NCBI GenBank assembly: GCA_002742845.1
Contig: DLUH01000005.1
Coordinates: forward strand, 186,001 to 250,000
Length of the DNA stretch: 64,000 nucleotides
Origin: Sulfurovum sp. UBA12169
GTDB lineage: Bacteria; Campylobacterota; Campylobacteria; Campylobacterales; Sulfurovaceae
Reading direction: 5' to 3'
Position 1 is the stretch's first letter; the number at the start of each line of letters is the position of its first letter. This document shows, one piece after another, positions 35,672 to 44,927 of the stretch. Under the pieces are notes generated by a model, which was not told the DNA's origin, did not search any database, and worked only from the letters and a program-made list of their open reading frames with translations. Made by a program: the position numbers and the translations under genes.

Positions 35672-37018
35672 ATGAAACTCTACGAACTCAAAGCCATAGC
35701 CAAACGTCTCAATGATTTTGCTTTTATCAGCCGCGCAAGACGCATAGAGGACAATACCATAGAGTTGACATTTGATAAAAATGAAAGCTATTTTTTCAAT
35801 CTCACAAGGGGTCACAGCTTCATCTACAAAGCTCCTTCGCAAAGACCGCTTCAAGGCTATACTGCCCCCTTTGACACCCTGCTTCATACCCTGTTTTCAG
35901 GAAGTAAGATTGTCCACATTGAAGTGTCAAATCATGACCGTATTTTACGCATAAGTATTGCCCCTAAAAGCAGTTACAAAGACCGTACTATCTATCTGCA
36001 GATGGAGTTTACAGGTAAAAACACCAATGCAATACTTTTGGACAACAATGAAGTCATCATTGAAGCACTCAGGCATATAGACAGCGACAGTTCATTTCGT
36101 GTAGTCCGTCCCGGCATACAACTTCTCGCGATCCCACCGCATAAGCAACAAGAAGAGACAGAAAAAGAGATGCCCGATATCGATGCCTGTCTTGAAGAGA
36201 AATATAGACAGATACAGGCAAAAAGACTTTTGGAATTAAAAAAACAAAAGTGCTCTCTTATTGCAAAAAAAAGCGAAAAACTTGCCCGGCTCTTAGCGCA
36301 ACTGCCCGATCAAGCAAAACTGGAAGAAGAAGAGAAGAGATACAAAACGTATGCCAATCTTATTTTAGCAAATCTTTATCAGATCAAACCCTATGATACC
36401 CTGCTTAAAACCTGTGATTTTGAAGGCAATGAAGTTACCATAGAACTGCCTCAAAACATCAAAGTCAACCGCATGAGCGACTACTTTTTCAACCTTGCAA
36501 AACGCACCAGAAACAAAGCAGTCAATATCCATATCGAAAAAGAAAATCTCGAGAGTAAAAAAACCTTTTATGACAATATCTACTATGCGCTTGAGCAAGC
36601 CAAAGAGCCCTATGAGCTTGAACTTCTTGTGCCCAAACGCGCCAAAGCGCAACGAAAAAAAGAGAAACTCAAAGAGGGAGAACTTTTTTGGATAGAGGGC
36701 TACAAAGTCTTTGTAGGAAGAAACAGCAACGAAAACCAAAAACTGCTTGCAATTGCCAAAGCCAATGATGTGTGGATGCACATACGAGATCTGCCCTCTT
36801 CCCATGTCATCATCAGAACCGACAAACAAAATCTTCCACAAAGCGTCATCGAAGCCGCAGCAAAACTGTGTGTTGATTTCTCTGTCAAAAACCCCGGAGA
36901 TTATGCTGTGGATTACACCAAACGCAAATTTGTAAAAATTCAGGAAGGCTCAAGCGTACTGTACAATCAGTATCAAACCATTCGCGTCACAAAAGAAGGG
37001 GTAGAGATCAGAATTTAG
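35672..37018 (+). CDS. rqcH: NFACT family protein (RqcH-like ribosome quality control factor)
   Basis: A 448-residue protein with an NFACT-N part (LYELKAIAKRLNDF, residues 1 to about 150), a coiled-coil region rich in lysine and glutamate (about 165-310) and a C-terminal NFACT-R domain (YKVFVGRNSNENQKLL, DVWMHIRDLPSSHVII, DYTKRKFVKI). Bacterial RqcH binds stalled 50S-peptidyl-tRNA and adds alanine tails. It is shorter than the Bacillus protein (about 570 residues), so tail-adding activity is not assured. The ATG at 35672 follows AGGA. Confidence 0.8.
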   Translation: MKLYELKAIAKRLNDFAFISRARRIEDNTIELTFDKNESYFFNLTRGHSFIYKAPSQRPLQGYTAPFDTLLHTLFSGSKIVHIEVSNHDRILRISIAPKSSYKDRTIYLQMEFTGKNTNAILLDNNEVIIEALRHIDSDSSFRVVRPGIQLLAIPPHKQQEETEKEMPDIDACLEEKYRQIQAKRLLELKKQKCSLIAKKSEKLARLLAQLPDQAKLEEEEKRYKTYANLILANLYQIKPYDTLLKTCDFEGNEVTIELPQNIKVNRMSDYFFNLAKRTRNKAVNIHIEKENLESKKTFYDNIYYALEQAKEPYELELLVPKRAKAQRKKEKLKEGELFWIEGYKVFVGRNSNENQKLLAIAKANDVWMHIRDLPSSHVIIRTDKQNLPQSVIEAAAKLCVDFSVKNPGDYAVDYTKRKFVKIQEGSSVLYNQYQTIRVTKEGVEIRI

Positions 37019-37052
37019 CCTGCCTAGAAGTACCCTATAATCCAAAGCATGA

Positions 37053-37058
37053 TATAAT
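37053..37058 (+). promoter_or_regulatory. -10 box upstream of cdsA
   Basis: TATAAT 32 bases upstream of cdsA; a second TATAAT lies at 37036-37041. Both are in the 71-base gap after the NFACT gene. AGGAGGAAC is the cdsA ribosome-binding site. Confidence 0.45.
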
Positions 37059-37089
37059 CATTTAAATTCTCAAGAGGAGGAACAGGACA

Positions 37090-37848
37090 ATGACTAAAAT
37101 TTTTACTGACTATCAAGAGCGATGGCTTACAGGCATAGCTCTTTTGGCATTGGTCGGATTGATTGGATGGATTGATAGTTTTTTTGTAATGTGGGCTTTT
37201 TTAGGGCTTATCTATATCTTTGCATTTTATGAAGCAATGAAGCTTTTCAATCTTACCGCTCCTTCTATGTATGTATGGGCTTTAGTTCTATGGATCGTTG
37301 CTTATTTTTATCCCAATCCTGATGATCTTTTTTTCTTTATGGCTGTTATTTTTGCCTCCTCTCTTGCCTATTTTCATAATTTTGACAAGAGACTGCTTTT
37401 GCCGTTTCTCTATCCTGTCAGCGGGATACTTTTTTTTCTTATCCTCTATAAAGATTTCGGTATTGCTGCGATGTTCTGGCTGCTTGTTGCGGTGGCGCTC
37501 ACAGATATAGGTGCTTTTTTTACAGGCAAGGCGATAGGTAGAACCAAATTTTCTGACACTTCGCCCAACAAAACAATAGAAGGGGTGCTCGGAGGAGTCA
37601 TTCTGGCTACTATACTGGGCAGTTTTGCCGGACTTTATGTTGCAGACTGGGGTATAGCTTTTATCGTCAGCTTGGCAACTTCTGTCTCTTCGGTTTTTGG
37701 TGATCTCTTTGAGAGCTATCTCAAGCGCGAGGCAGGAGTGAAAGACAGCGGCGATCTTCTCCCCGGGCACGGAGGAATACTGGATAGAATAGACGGATAT
37801 CTTTTTGGCGCCATTATTATGGTTATTGCACTAAGAGCGCTTCTGTAG
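37090..37848 (+). CDS. cdsA: Phosphatidate cytidylyltransferase
   Basis: A 252-residue inner-membrane enzyme that makes CDP-diacylglycerol from phosphatidate and CTP, the entry to phospholipid head-group synthesis. About seven helices are visible, with the family signature SVFGDLFESYLKREAGVKDSG... at residues 200-220 and GHGGILDRIDGY close to the C terminus, plus SPNKTIEG. It is followed after seven bases by dxr. Confidence 0.96.
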   Translation: MTKIFTDYQERWLTGIALLALVGLIGWIDSFFVMWAFLGLIYIFAFYEAMKLFNLTAPSMYVWALVLWIVAYFYPNPDDLFFFMAVIFASSLAYFHNFDKRLLLPFLYPVSGILFFLILYKDFGIAAMFWLLVAVALTDIGAFFTGKAIGRTKFSDTSPNKTIEGVLGGVILATILGSFAGLYVADWGIAFIVSLATSVSSVFGDLFESYLKREAGVKDSGDLLPGHGGILDRIDGYLFGAIIMVIALRALL

Positions 37849-37855
37849 TTTTCAT

Positions 37856-38935
37856 ATGTCCAGTATCGTTCTTCTTGGCTCTACAGGTTCTATAGGCGTC
37901 AATACCTTGCTCATTGCCCAGCGTTACAACATCCGCATTGAAGCATTGGCGGCCGGAAGCAATATTGATCTGCTCAATGCGCAGATCAAAATACATCAAC
38001 CAAAGATCGTTGCCATTGCGAACAAAAACGACAAAGACAAAGTGAACCATCCCTATGTACTTTGCGGCGAAGAAGGGATCTTGGAACTCCTTGAAATGTC
38101 ACAAAGCCAAACTGTGGTTAATGCACTGGTAGGCTATGCGGGGTTGGCTCCTACCATGAAAGCGACTGCGCTTGGAAAAAAAGTAGCCCTCGCAAACAAA
38201 GAGTCACTTGTTGTTGCAGGCGAGTTTATTGATACTTCCCTTATTACCCCTATAGACAGTGAACATTTTGGATTGTGGTATCTGATCAATGAACGACCGC
38301 TCTCCAAACTTTATATCACCGCAAGCGGGGGCGCTTTCAGAGAATGGGAAACCAAAAAAATGGCCGGCGCTTCTTTTGCCGATGCACTCAAACATCCCAA
38401 CTGGTCTATGGGAAATAAAATAACCATCGATTCTGCCACAATGACCAATAAACTCTTTGAACTTTTGGAGGCCAAATGGCTTTTTCATACTACACAAATC
38501 GATGCGGTAATAGAAAAAAAATCCATTATTCATGCTCTTGTAGAGTTTAAAGACGGTTCTACAACCGCACACCTTGCAGAAGTAGACATGAAACTGCCTA
38601 TTGCCTTTGCGTTAATGGGTGAAATCCACGAACCTGTTTTGCCACCTACTAATCTCTTAAAGATAGGAAGTATAGAATTTTTACCTATCTGCGAGAAGCA
38701 CTATCCTGTCTGGCAGATCAAAACACATCTTTTAGCCCACCCTCATCTTGGCGTTGTGGTCAATGCAGCCAACGAAGAAGCCATCAAAGCGTTTGAGCAA
38801 GAGAGATGTTCTTTTTTTGGAATGAGCGAAATGGTTTTAAGGGCGTATCAAAAATTTGAGAATATCAAACCAAAAAGCATTGATGAGATCATCGCGATAG
38901 ACAAGGAAGTAAGAGCCTATGTCAACGCAAAATAA
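37856..38935 (+). CDS. dxr: 1-deoxy-D-xylulose 5-phosphate reductoisomerase
   Basis: A 359-residue NADPH enzyme catalysing the committed MEP-pathway step of isoprenoid synthesis. GSTGSIGVNTL is the NADPH loop; ALANKESLVVAGEFI, PIDSEHFGLWY and the flexible-loop ITASGGAFREW with PNWSMGNKITIDSATM are diagnostic. Its end overlaps the following hydrolase by 17 bases. Confidence 0.97.
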   Translation: MSSIVLLGSTGSIGVNTLLIAQRYNIRIEALAAGSNIDLLNAQIKIHQPKIVAIANKNDKDKVNHPYVLCGEEGILELLEMSQSQTVVNALVGYAGLAPTMKATALGKKVALANKESLVVAGEFIDTSLITPIDSEHFGLWYLINERPLSKLYITASGGAFREWETKKMAGASFADALKHPNWSMGNKITIDSATMTNKLFELLEAKWLFHTTQIDAVIEKKSIIHALVEFKDGSTTAHLAEVDMKLPIAFALMGEIHEPVLPPTNLLKIGSIEFLPICEKHYPVWQIKTHLLAHPHLGVVVNAANEEAIKAFEQERCSFFGMSEMVLRAYQKFENIKPKSIDEIIAIDKEVRAYVNAK

Positions 38936-39464
38936 AGTGCTCATACTTCACGGTTGGGGAGGAAGCGATGCTCCTCATTGGCAGGCCGAACTTGCAGCAA
39001 CTATAGCAAAAAATTATGGTACCGTCTCTTTTCCTCTGCTTGATAATTGTCACTTTCCCAGTAAAAACCGATGGACAAAACAGCTCAAAAGTATTCTTGA
39101 GGATTTTAAACCAGATACTGTAGTCTGTCACTCGCTTGGCAACACGCTTTGGTTTTGGCTTTCACAGAACAAGATACCCGCGATCAAACGTCTTTTTCTT
39201 GTATCGCCGCCTTCTCTTGCCACACAGATTGAAACGATCAAAACCTTCTTTCCCTGCCCTCTGCCCGATACTCTGCATGCTAAAGAGGTAACAATGATCG
39301 TCTCTGATAACGATCCCTATATCACCCCGGATGAGGCACGCAAGATCGCCGGCCATTTTGGGATCATGCCGATCATCCTTCACAATGCGGGCCACATCAA
39401 TACCGATAGCGGGTACGGGAAATGGGAACTGATTGAAAAATTAGTCATCAAAAACGGGCAATGA
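38919..39464 (+). CDS. RBBP9/YdeN-like alpha/beta hydrolase
   Basis: A 181-residue small serine hydrolase. The N-terminal VLILHGWGGSDAPHWQ is typical of the RBBP9/YdeN group; the nucleophile is in CHSLGN, the acid in VSDNDPYI and the histidine in NAGHINTDSG. Substrate unknown. It starts 17 bases inside dxr, indicating coupling with the cdsA-dxr unit. Confidence 0.85.
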   Translation: MSTQNKVLILHGWGGSDAPHWQAELAATIAKNYGTVSFPLLDNCHFPSKNRWTKQLKSILEDFKPDTVVCHSLGNTLWFWLSQNKIPAIKRLFLVSPPSLATQIETIKTFFPCPLPDTLHAKEVTMIVSDNDPYITPDEARKIAGHFGIMPIILHNAGHINTDSGYGKWELIEKLVIKNGQ

Positions 39465-39577
39465 ATCATCACAAAAGAAAATATAAGGAAAAAATAGTGC
39501 GAAGCCATACCATCCAAAATTTCTCATTTCTCATTTCTCATTTCTCATTTGAAAATTCCATTCGGAGATTTTCATGA
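39461..39577 (+). CDS. 38-residue ORF bridging hydrolase and tsaD, containing a heptamer repeat
   Basis: An ATG at 39461 overlaps the hydrolase stop (ATGA) and opens 38 codons whose stop TGA overlaps the tsaD start, again as ATGA. The product is basic then phenylalanine/serine-rich (NFSFLISHFSFENS) and is not recognised. It encloses four TTTCTCA copies, so a change in copy number would shift its frame. No clear RBS precedes it beyond coupling. Confidence 0.3.
   Translation: MNHHKRKYKEKIVRSHTIQNFSFLISHFSFENSIRRFS
39520..39547 (+). repeat. Tandem heptanucleotide repeat (TTTCTCA)x4
   Basis: Four exact head-to-tail copies of TTTCTCA followed by TTT, ending 26 bases before the tsaD ATG. Such short-unit repeats can change copy number by slippage. 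Confidence 0.9.
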
Positions 39578-40587
39578 TACTTAGCATTGAAAGCAGTTGC
39601 GACGACAGCTCCATAGCTGTAACCCAAATAAAAACCAAACAAGTGCTCTACCATAAAAAAATTTCTCAAGAGGCAGAACACTCTTGCTATGGAGGTGTTG
39701 TACCTGAACTTGCATCAAGATTGCATGCCGTAGCACTTCCCCAGATACTGCAAGAGACCAAACCTTACTTCGATAAGCTCCAAGCCGTTGCCGTTACCCA
39801 TCAGCCAGGACTTGGGGTGACCCTGCTTGAGGGGATTACGATGGCAAAAACATTGGCAACATTTTTAAAGATACCTCTCATCCCCGTGCATCATCTTAAA
39901 GCACATATTTACTCTCTTTTTATCGAAAAAGAAACCCTTACGCCTTTGCTTGTTTTACTTATTTCAGGGGGGCACACCCAAATCATCCGCGTCAAAAATT
40001 TTGACCATATGGAAATTCTTGCGACGAGCATAGACGACAGTGTCGGAGAGAGTTTTGATAAATGCGCCAAGATGATGGGATTGGGCTATCCCGGAGGGCC
40101 ACTCATAGAACAGCTTGCCCAAAAAGGCGACGAAAGTCGTTTCGATCTTCCCGTACCTTTACGCAACTCCCCCCTGGTGGCCTTTTCACTTTCAGGATTG
40201 AAAAATGCTGTACGGCTCAAAGTTGAAGAGTTGGGAGGAAGTGACAACATAAACGAAAAAGACAAAGCGGATCTGGCCGCCTCGTTTCAAAAAGCCGTCA
40301 AACTTCATCTGATTCAAAAAAGCAAAAAAATCTTTGCCAAAGAATCTATCAAAGATTTTGCTATCGTAGGAGGCGCTTCGGCTAACCAATATCTCCGTCG
40401 CGCTTACCTGGATCTTTGCTATGAATTTAAAAAAACAATGCATGTTGCACCATTGGAATTTTGTTCCGACAATGCTGCAATGGTTGGACGATACGGCATT
40501 GATGCGTTTGAAAGAAAACAATTTATCGATCCCGATGCGATCGATATAGTCAGCACCAAAAAACAACAAAGCGGGATGCTGCTCTAG
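39574..40587 (+). CDS. tsaD: tRNA N6-threonylcarbamoyladenosine transferase subunit TsaD
   Basis: A 337-residue ASKHA-fold protein that, with TsaB and TsaE, installs t6A37 on ANN-decoding tRNAs. Motifs are SIESSCDDSSIAV, the metal-binding HHLKAHIYS, LISGGHTQI and GGASANQYLRR. GGAG lies six bases before the ATG. No tsaB or tsaE is nearby. Confidence 0.96.
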   Translation: MILSIESSCDDSSIAVTQIKTKQVLYHKKISQEAEHSCYGGVVPELASRLHAVALPQILQETKPYFDKLQAVAVTHQPGLGVTLLEGITMAKTLATFLKIPLIPVHHLKAHIYSLFIEKETLTPLLVLLISGGHTQIIRVKNFDHMEILATSIDDSVGESFDKCAKMMGLGYPGGPLIEQLAQKGDESRFDLPVPLRNSPLVAFSLSGLKNAVRLKVEELGGSDNINEKDKADLAASFQKAVKLHLIQKSKKIFAKESIKDFAIVGGASANQYLRRAYLDLCYEFKKTMHVAPLEFCSDNAAMVGRYGIDAFERKQFIDPDAIDIVSTKKQQSGMLL

Positions 40588-40680
40588 CCCGGCTTTTCAA
40601 AACCGCACAACACTTCTTTATCGCCCCAATAGCGCACAGCACTCGATATCTAAGCTACTTTAGGGTAAAATAAATATCTT

Positions 40681-40686
40681 TATAAT
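40681..40686 (+). promoter_or_regulatory. -10 box for gyrB
   Basis: TATAAT 32 bases upstream of the gyrB ATG, in the 130-base gap after tsaD. TTGGAGT is the likely gyrB ribosome-binding site. The rest of the gap shows no ORF. Confidence 0.5.
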
Positions 40687-40717
40687 CTACAAAACCCAAA
40701 AAATTGGAGTCTACAAT

Positions 40718-43033
40718 ATGAGTGATTACGGTGCCAGTAATATTAAAGTCCTGAAGGGACTTGAAGCAGTAAGAAAAAGACCAGGAATGTATATCGGTGA
40801 TACTTCCGAAAAAGGACTTCATCACCTTGTCTATGAAGTAGTAGACAACTCAATTGACGAGGCAATGGCCGGCTTTTGCGATACAATCAAAGTCACACTC
40901 ACTAAAGCCGGTTCGGCAATCATTGAAGACAATGGGCGCGGTATCCCTGTAGCCGAGCATCCTGGTGAAAAAATCTCTGCGGCGACCGTAGTGCTCACCG
41001 TACTTCATGCGGGAGGGAAATTTGACAAAGATACCTATAAGGTTTCAGGCGGTTTGCATGGAGTAGGTGTTTCTGTTGTCAATGCACTTTCCAAAGAGTT
41101 GCATCTTACCATCCACCGCGAAGGCAATACCTATGAACAAACATTCAGAAAAGGTATTCCCCAGGATCCTTTGGTTGCTACAGGAAGCAGTCGTAAAAAA
41201 GGAACCAAGATAGAATTCTGGCCTGATGAAACGATCTTTACCGAAGGTGTGGTTTTTCAAAAATCCATTTTGATGAAACGCTTTAAAGAACTTTGCTATC
41301 TCAACCCCCAAATCAAAATCGAATTTAAAGACGAAAGAGACGCAACACAAGAGACCTTCCATTTCGAAGGAGGATTACGCCAGTTTGTAGAAGACATGAA
41401 CACCAAACCGCCTCTTTCTACCGCACAGTTCTTTCAAGGGAAGACCGATGATATTGAGATAGATATCGCTTTAATGTATTGCGATTCTGACACCGACAAA
41501 GTGCTCTCTTTCGTCAATAACATCAAAACTCCGGATGGCGGTACACATGAAACCGGCTTTAGAACCGGACTTACGCGATCGCTTTCAAGCTATATTGCCA
41601 ATAATGCCAATGCAAAAGAGAAAAACACAAAGATTACCGGTGACGACTGCAAAGAAGGACTTGTTGCAATTGTTTCCGTACGTGTTCCTGAACCACAATT
41701 TGAAGGGCAAACCAAAGGGAAATTAGGCTCTAGCTATGTGCGTCCTTTGGTACAAAAATTCTTCTCAGAAAACTTCAACAAGTACCTCGAAGAGACTCCG
41801 CTTGAAGCCAAAGCGATTATGGCGCAGGTATTGCTTGCCGCCAGAGGAAGAGATGCGGCCAAAAGAGCGAAAGATTTGGTTAAACGCAAAGATTCCATGA
41901 GCATAGGAACGCTTCCGGGCAAACTTGCAGACTGCCAAAGCAAAGATCCTGTAATATCAGAGATCTATCTGGTGGAAGGGGATTCTGCAGGCGGTTCGGC
42001 AAAACAGGGAAGAGACAGGGTTTTCCAGGCAATTTTACCGCTTAAAGGTAAAATTCTCAATGTAGAAAAAGCACGATTGGATAAAATCCTTAAATCCGAT
42101 GAGATCAAAAATATGATCACCGCTTTAGGTTGCGGTATAGGAGATGAGTTTGACGGGGAGAGGCTTCGCTACCATAAAATTATTATCATGACCGATGCCG
42201 ATGTTGACGGCAGCCATATTCAAACGCTTTTGATGACTTTCTTTTTCAGATTTTTACGCCCGGTGATTGAAAGGGGATATTTATATCTTGCGCAGCCTCC
42301 TCTTTACCGTTACAAAAAAGGCAAAAATGAAATCTATCTTAAAGACGATAAGGCTCTCAACGATTATCTTATTGAAAACGGCATATCAGCCATAGAGAGC
42401 GAAACAATGGGGATAGCTGACCTTGTTGATCTCTTTAAGCTTGTTGCCTACTACAAAATGACCCTCAAAGAGATAGAAAAACGTTTTGCTTTACTTGAAG
42501 TGCTTCGCTATATGATAGAAACACCGGATATCATAGGCGCATCAAATAAAGAACTGGCACAAACCATAGAAAAATTTATTACCGATTTGGGATATAACAT
42601 TCTAAGCAAAAGCATTACCGATGACACGATCCATCTTTTTGTGCAAACCAAAGACGGACTTGAAGAACTTATCGTAGACGAGATCCTCTTCACCAATCCT
42701 CATTACAATGAAGCTATTCATATCCATCAAAAGATACAGTCACACATTACCGATGAATTTAGAGACAAAGATCTGCTTAAACTGTTTGCTGAAGTAGAAG
42801 CCTCGGCAAAAAAAGGCGCCTATATTCAGCGCTACAAAGGTCTTGGAGAAATGAACCCAGAGCAGCTTTGGGAAACAACCATGACACCTGAGAACAGAAG
42901 ATTGCTTCAAGTAAAAATAAATGACGTAGAAGAAGCCAGCGATACGTTTACTCTCTTTATGGGAGACGAAGTAGAACCTAGAAGAAATTACATCGAGAGC
43001 CATGCAAAAGATGTAAAACATCTGGATGTCTAA
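40718..43033 (+). CDS. gyrB: DNA gyrase subunit B
   Basis: A 771-residue GHKL ATPase/toprim subunit of gyrase. The ATP site includes VDNSIDEAMAG and the GGLHGVGVSVVNALS loop; the toprim motif is LVEGDSAGGSAKQGRDR with DADVDGSH; the C terminus has YKGLGEMNPEQLW. GyrB supercoils DNA together with GyrA, which is not in the window. The TAA stop shares its A with the next gene's ATG. Confidence 0.98.
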   Translation: MSDYGASNIKVLKGLEAVRKRPGMYIGDTSEKGLHHLVYEVVDNSIDEAMAGFCDTIKVTLTKAGSAIIEDNGRGIPVAEHPGEKISAATVVLTVLHAGGKFDKDTYKVSGGLHGVGVSVVNALSKELHLTIHREGNTYEQTFRKGIPQDPLVATGSSRKKGTKIEFWPDETIFTEGVVFQKSILMKRFKELCYLNPQIKIEFKDERDATQETFHFEGGLRQFVEDMNTKPPLSTAQFFQGKTDDIEIDIALMYCDSDTDKVLSFVNNIKTPDGGTHETGFRTGLTRSLSSYIANNANAKEKNTKITGDDCKEGLVAIVSVRVPEPQFEGQTKGKLGSSYVRPLVQKFFSENFNKYLEETPLEAKAIMAQVLLAARGRDAAKRAKDLVKRKDSMSIGTLPGKLADCQSKDPVISEIYLVEGDSAGGSAKQGRDRVFQAILPLKGKILNVEKARLDKILKSDEIKNMITALGCGIGDEFDGERLRYHKIIIMTDADVDGSHIQTLLMTFFFRFLRPVIERGYLYLAQPPLYRYKKGKNEIYLKDDKALNDYLIENGISAIESETMGIADLVDLFKLVAYYKMTLKEIEKRFALLEVLRYMIETPDIIGASNKELAQTIEKFITDLGYNILSKSITDDTIHLFVQTKDGLEELIVDEILFTNPHYNEAIHIHQKIQSHITDEFRDKDLLKLFAEVEASAKKGAYIQRYKGLGEMNPEQLWETTMTPENRRLLQVKINDVEEASDTFTLFMGDEVEPRRNYIESHAKDVKHLDV

Positions 43034-44460
43034 TGCTGCTTTCAGAACTGGAAGAGCGGGGGCGGCGGTTTAGGCTTGCCCTTAGGGCTGCCATTCCTAT
43101 CTTGCTTCTTGTTTTTTTGGTGTTTTATGCTATTTTTTTAAAAAACAAAAATATCGATCTTGGTCCAGAAAACCAGCTATTGCTTGCAGGTATTGTTTTT
43201 ATCAGTGTGTATTTTGTCTATTTTCTTATGGAAATCAGCGCGAAAGAAACATTGGTAGATCAAACCACAAAAGGATTCAACCAAAAGAGTTTTATCAAAA
43301 AACTACGACATTACAAACCAAAATCTCTTGCACTTCTTATCGTAGACAACCTTGAAACACTCAATGATCACTATGGTGTAGAAGAAATCGATCTGTTGCT
43401 CTATACCCTTATACATCAGCTAAACTCAGATCTTGCGGAACAGGGGTTACACAATGCGCTTATAGGCAGACGCTATGGGGCAGAATTTTTAATTGCCCTA
43501 AATGAAAACCATCAAAACATCCAATCGATCTTCAATGACATTATTGAAAAAAATAAAACCATTAACGATATCGAATTGGATTATAAATTTGCAGTTATCA
43601 CCAATACCGATCAAGGTTTTGAAAAAATCATTTCTCAACTTAAAGATATTATCCAAACACAAAACAATAGCGCCCCCGAACAAAAAAATGACAATATTGT
43701 AAAAGATGCGAAAGAGATTACAGCTATTGAAACTTCTGTTGTTGATGCTTTACAAAAAGAGGATATTTCACTTACGTTTAGGCCGCTGCTCCATGTTAAG
43801 AACAACAAGGTCGACATCTATGAAATATCAGTAAAATTAAAAACAAAAAACAAAATCAGTATTTTGCCTAAAGTATATCTTCCCATCATCAACCGGCTGG
43901 GTCTGGGAAGACAGTATGATTGGCTGATTGTCAAACGCGTTTTTACCCTTTTGCCTCTTTTGGACGAAAGCATCTCTCTAACGTTCAATCTTTCACCTTT
44001 TTCCCTCAGAAGCAAAACCTTTCAAGAAAAGTTTTTTTCTGCCCTGGATCAAGCCAATATTCGTCCTTCGCGCTTAATCATACAACTTTATGAACGAAAA
44101 GCTCATCATAATCTAAGCGGCTATCTTGAAACACTTAAGTACATTCGAGCCAAAGGAATACGTATCTGTATTGATAATTTTGGCGCATCCAACGCTTCGA
44201 TGGAATATATAAAACATTTCAAGTTTGATATGGTACAGTTTGATCGTGACTATATCACAAACCTAAACGATGAAACCAATTATGCCATGCTGCGCTCACT
44301 GATAAAAATGAGCCAAGAACTTGCTATCCTTACAGTTGCTAAATGGGTAGATAAAGCAGAACAAAAAACATCGCTTAAAACACTTGGCATTGATTATTTG
44401 CAAGGTTTTGGAATAGGTGAACCCTTAAATGAAAAAGATTTAATTTACAAATACAACTAA
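43033..44460 (+). CDS. Membrane-anchored degenerate GGDEF-EAL protein
   Basis: A 475-residue protein with two membrane helices (about 20-36 and 48-66), a GGDEF-like domain (about 75-200) and an EAL-like domain (about 235-475). The GGDEF signature reads RRYGAEF (147-152), the EAL signature reads YEIS (264), DDFG reads DNFG (381-384) and the AEGVE region reads AKWVD (436-440). These changes remove residues needed for c-di-GMP synthesis and hydrolysis, so it is probably a non-catalytic receptor or scaffold. Its ATG overlaps the gyrB stop (TAATG), implying coupled translation. Confidence 0.8.
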   Translation: MLLSELEERGRRFRLALRAAIPILLLVFLVFYAIFLKNKNIDLGPENQLLLAGIVFISVYFVYFLMEISAKETLVDQTTKGFNQKSFIKKLRHYKPKSLALLIVDNLETLNDHYGVEEIDLLLYTLIHQLNSDLAEQGLHNALIGRRYGAEFLIALNENHQNIQSIFNDIIEKNKTINDIELDYKFAVITNTDQGFEKIISQLKDIIQTQNNSAPEQKNDNIVKDAKEITAIETSVVDALQKEDISLTFRPLLHVKNNKVDIYEISVKLKTKNKISILPKVYLPIINRLGLGRQYDWLIVKRVFTLLPLLDESISLTFNLSPFSLRSKTFQEKFFSALDQANIRPSRLIIQLYERKAHHNLSGYLETLKYIRAKGIRICIDNFGASNASMEYIKHFKFDMVQFDRDYITNLNDETNYAMLRSLIKMSQELAILTVAKWVDKAEQKTSLKTLGIDYLQGFGIGEPLNEKDLIYKYN

Positions 44461-44470
44461 AGGACGAAAA

Positions 44471-44848
44471 ATGAAATACGGAGAAAAAGAGATTCTGGAT
44501 TTTGATATCAACGATCCAGAACATTACTGGCCCAATGAGCATGAAAAAAATTACACGATAAATATTGAACTTCCTGAATTTATGGCAAAATGCCCACGCT
44601 CAGGCTATCCGGATTTTGCTACACTTAAACTTACCTACCAGCCTGATAAAAAAGTGATCGAACTCAAAGCGCTTAAGCTCTATATCAATTCATTTATAAA
44701 TAAATATATTTCCCATGAAAATGTAGCCAATGAGATATATGATACACTCTTTTCAAAATTAGAACCAAAATCCATGAAGCTTGTAGCAGACTTTAATCCA
44801 AGAGGCAACGTACACACTATCATAGAAATAGACAGTAAAGCGAACTGA
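44471..44848 (+). CDS. queF: NADPH-dependent 7-cyano-7-deazaguanine reductase
   Basis: A 125-residue unimodular QueF of the tunnelling fold that reduces preQ0 to preQ1 in queuosine synthesis. The covalent cysteine is Cys41 in AKCPRSGYPDFA, with catalytic Asp48, and ELKALKLYINSF is the conserved substrate-binding strand. It lies ten bases after the GGDEF-EAL gene with AGGAC upstream. Confidence 0.95.
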   Translation: MKYGEKEILDFDINDPEHYWPNEHEKNYTINIELPEFMAKCPRSGYPDFATLKLTYQPDKKVIELKALKLYINSFINKYISHENVANEIYDTLFSKLEPKSMKLVADFNPRGNVHTIIEIDSKAN

Positions 44849-44896
44849 TACGTATTACAATTTGACATTCTTTTTAAAAGTATTTTAAAAATCTAT

Positions 44897-44902
44897 TATG
44901 AT
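44897..44902 (+). promoter_or_regulatory. -10 box for the small HTH gene
   Basis: TATGAT 26 bases upstream of the ATG at 44928. A TTGACA is present at 44862-44867 but its 29-base spacing is too long for a normal -35 pairing. Confidence 0.4.
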
Positions 44903-44927
44903 ACCCTGCATTACACAAAGGAGAATC

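Noticed and set aside
39520-39547. CRISPR or larger satellite array
   Set aside because: Only four 7-base units without spacers; it is a simple sequence repeat.
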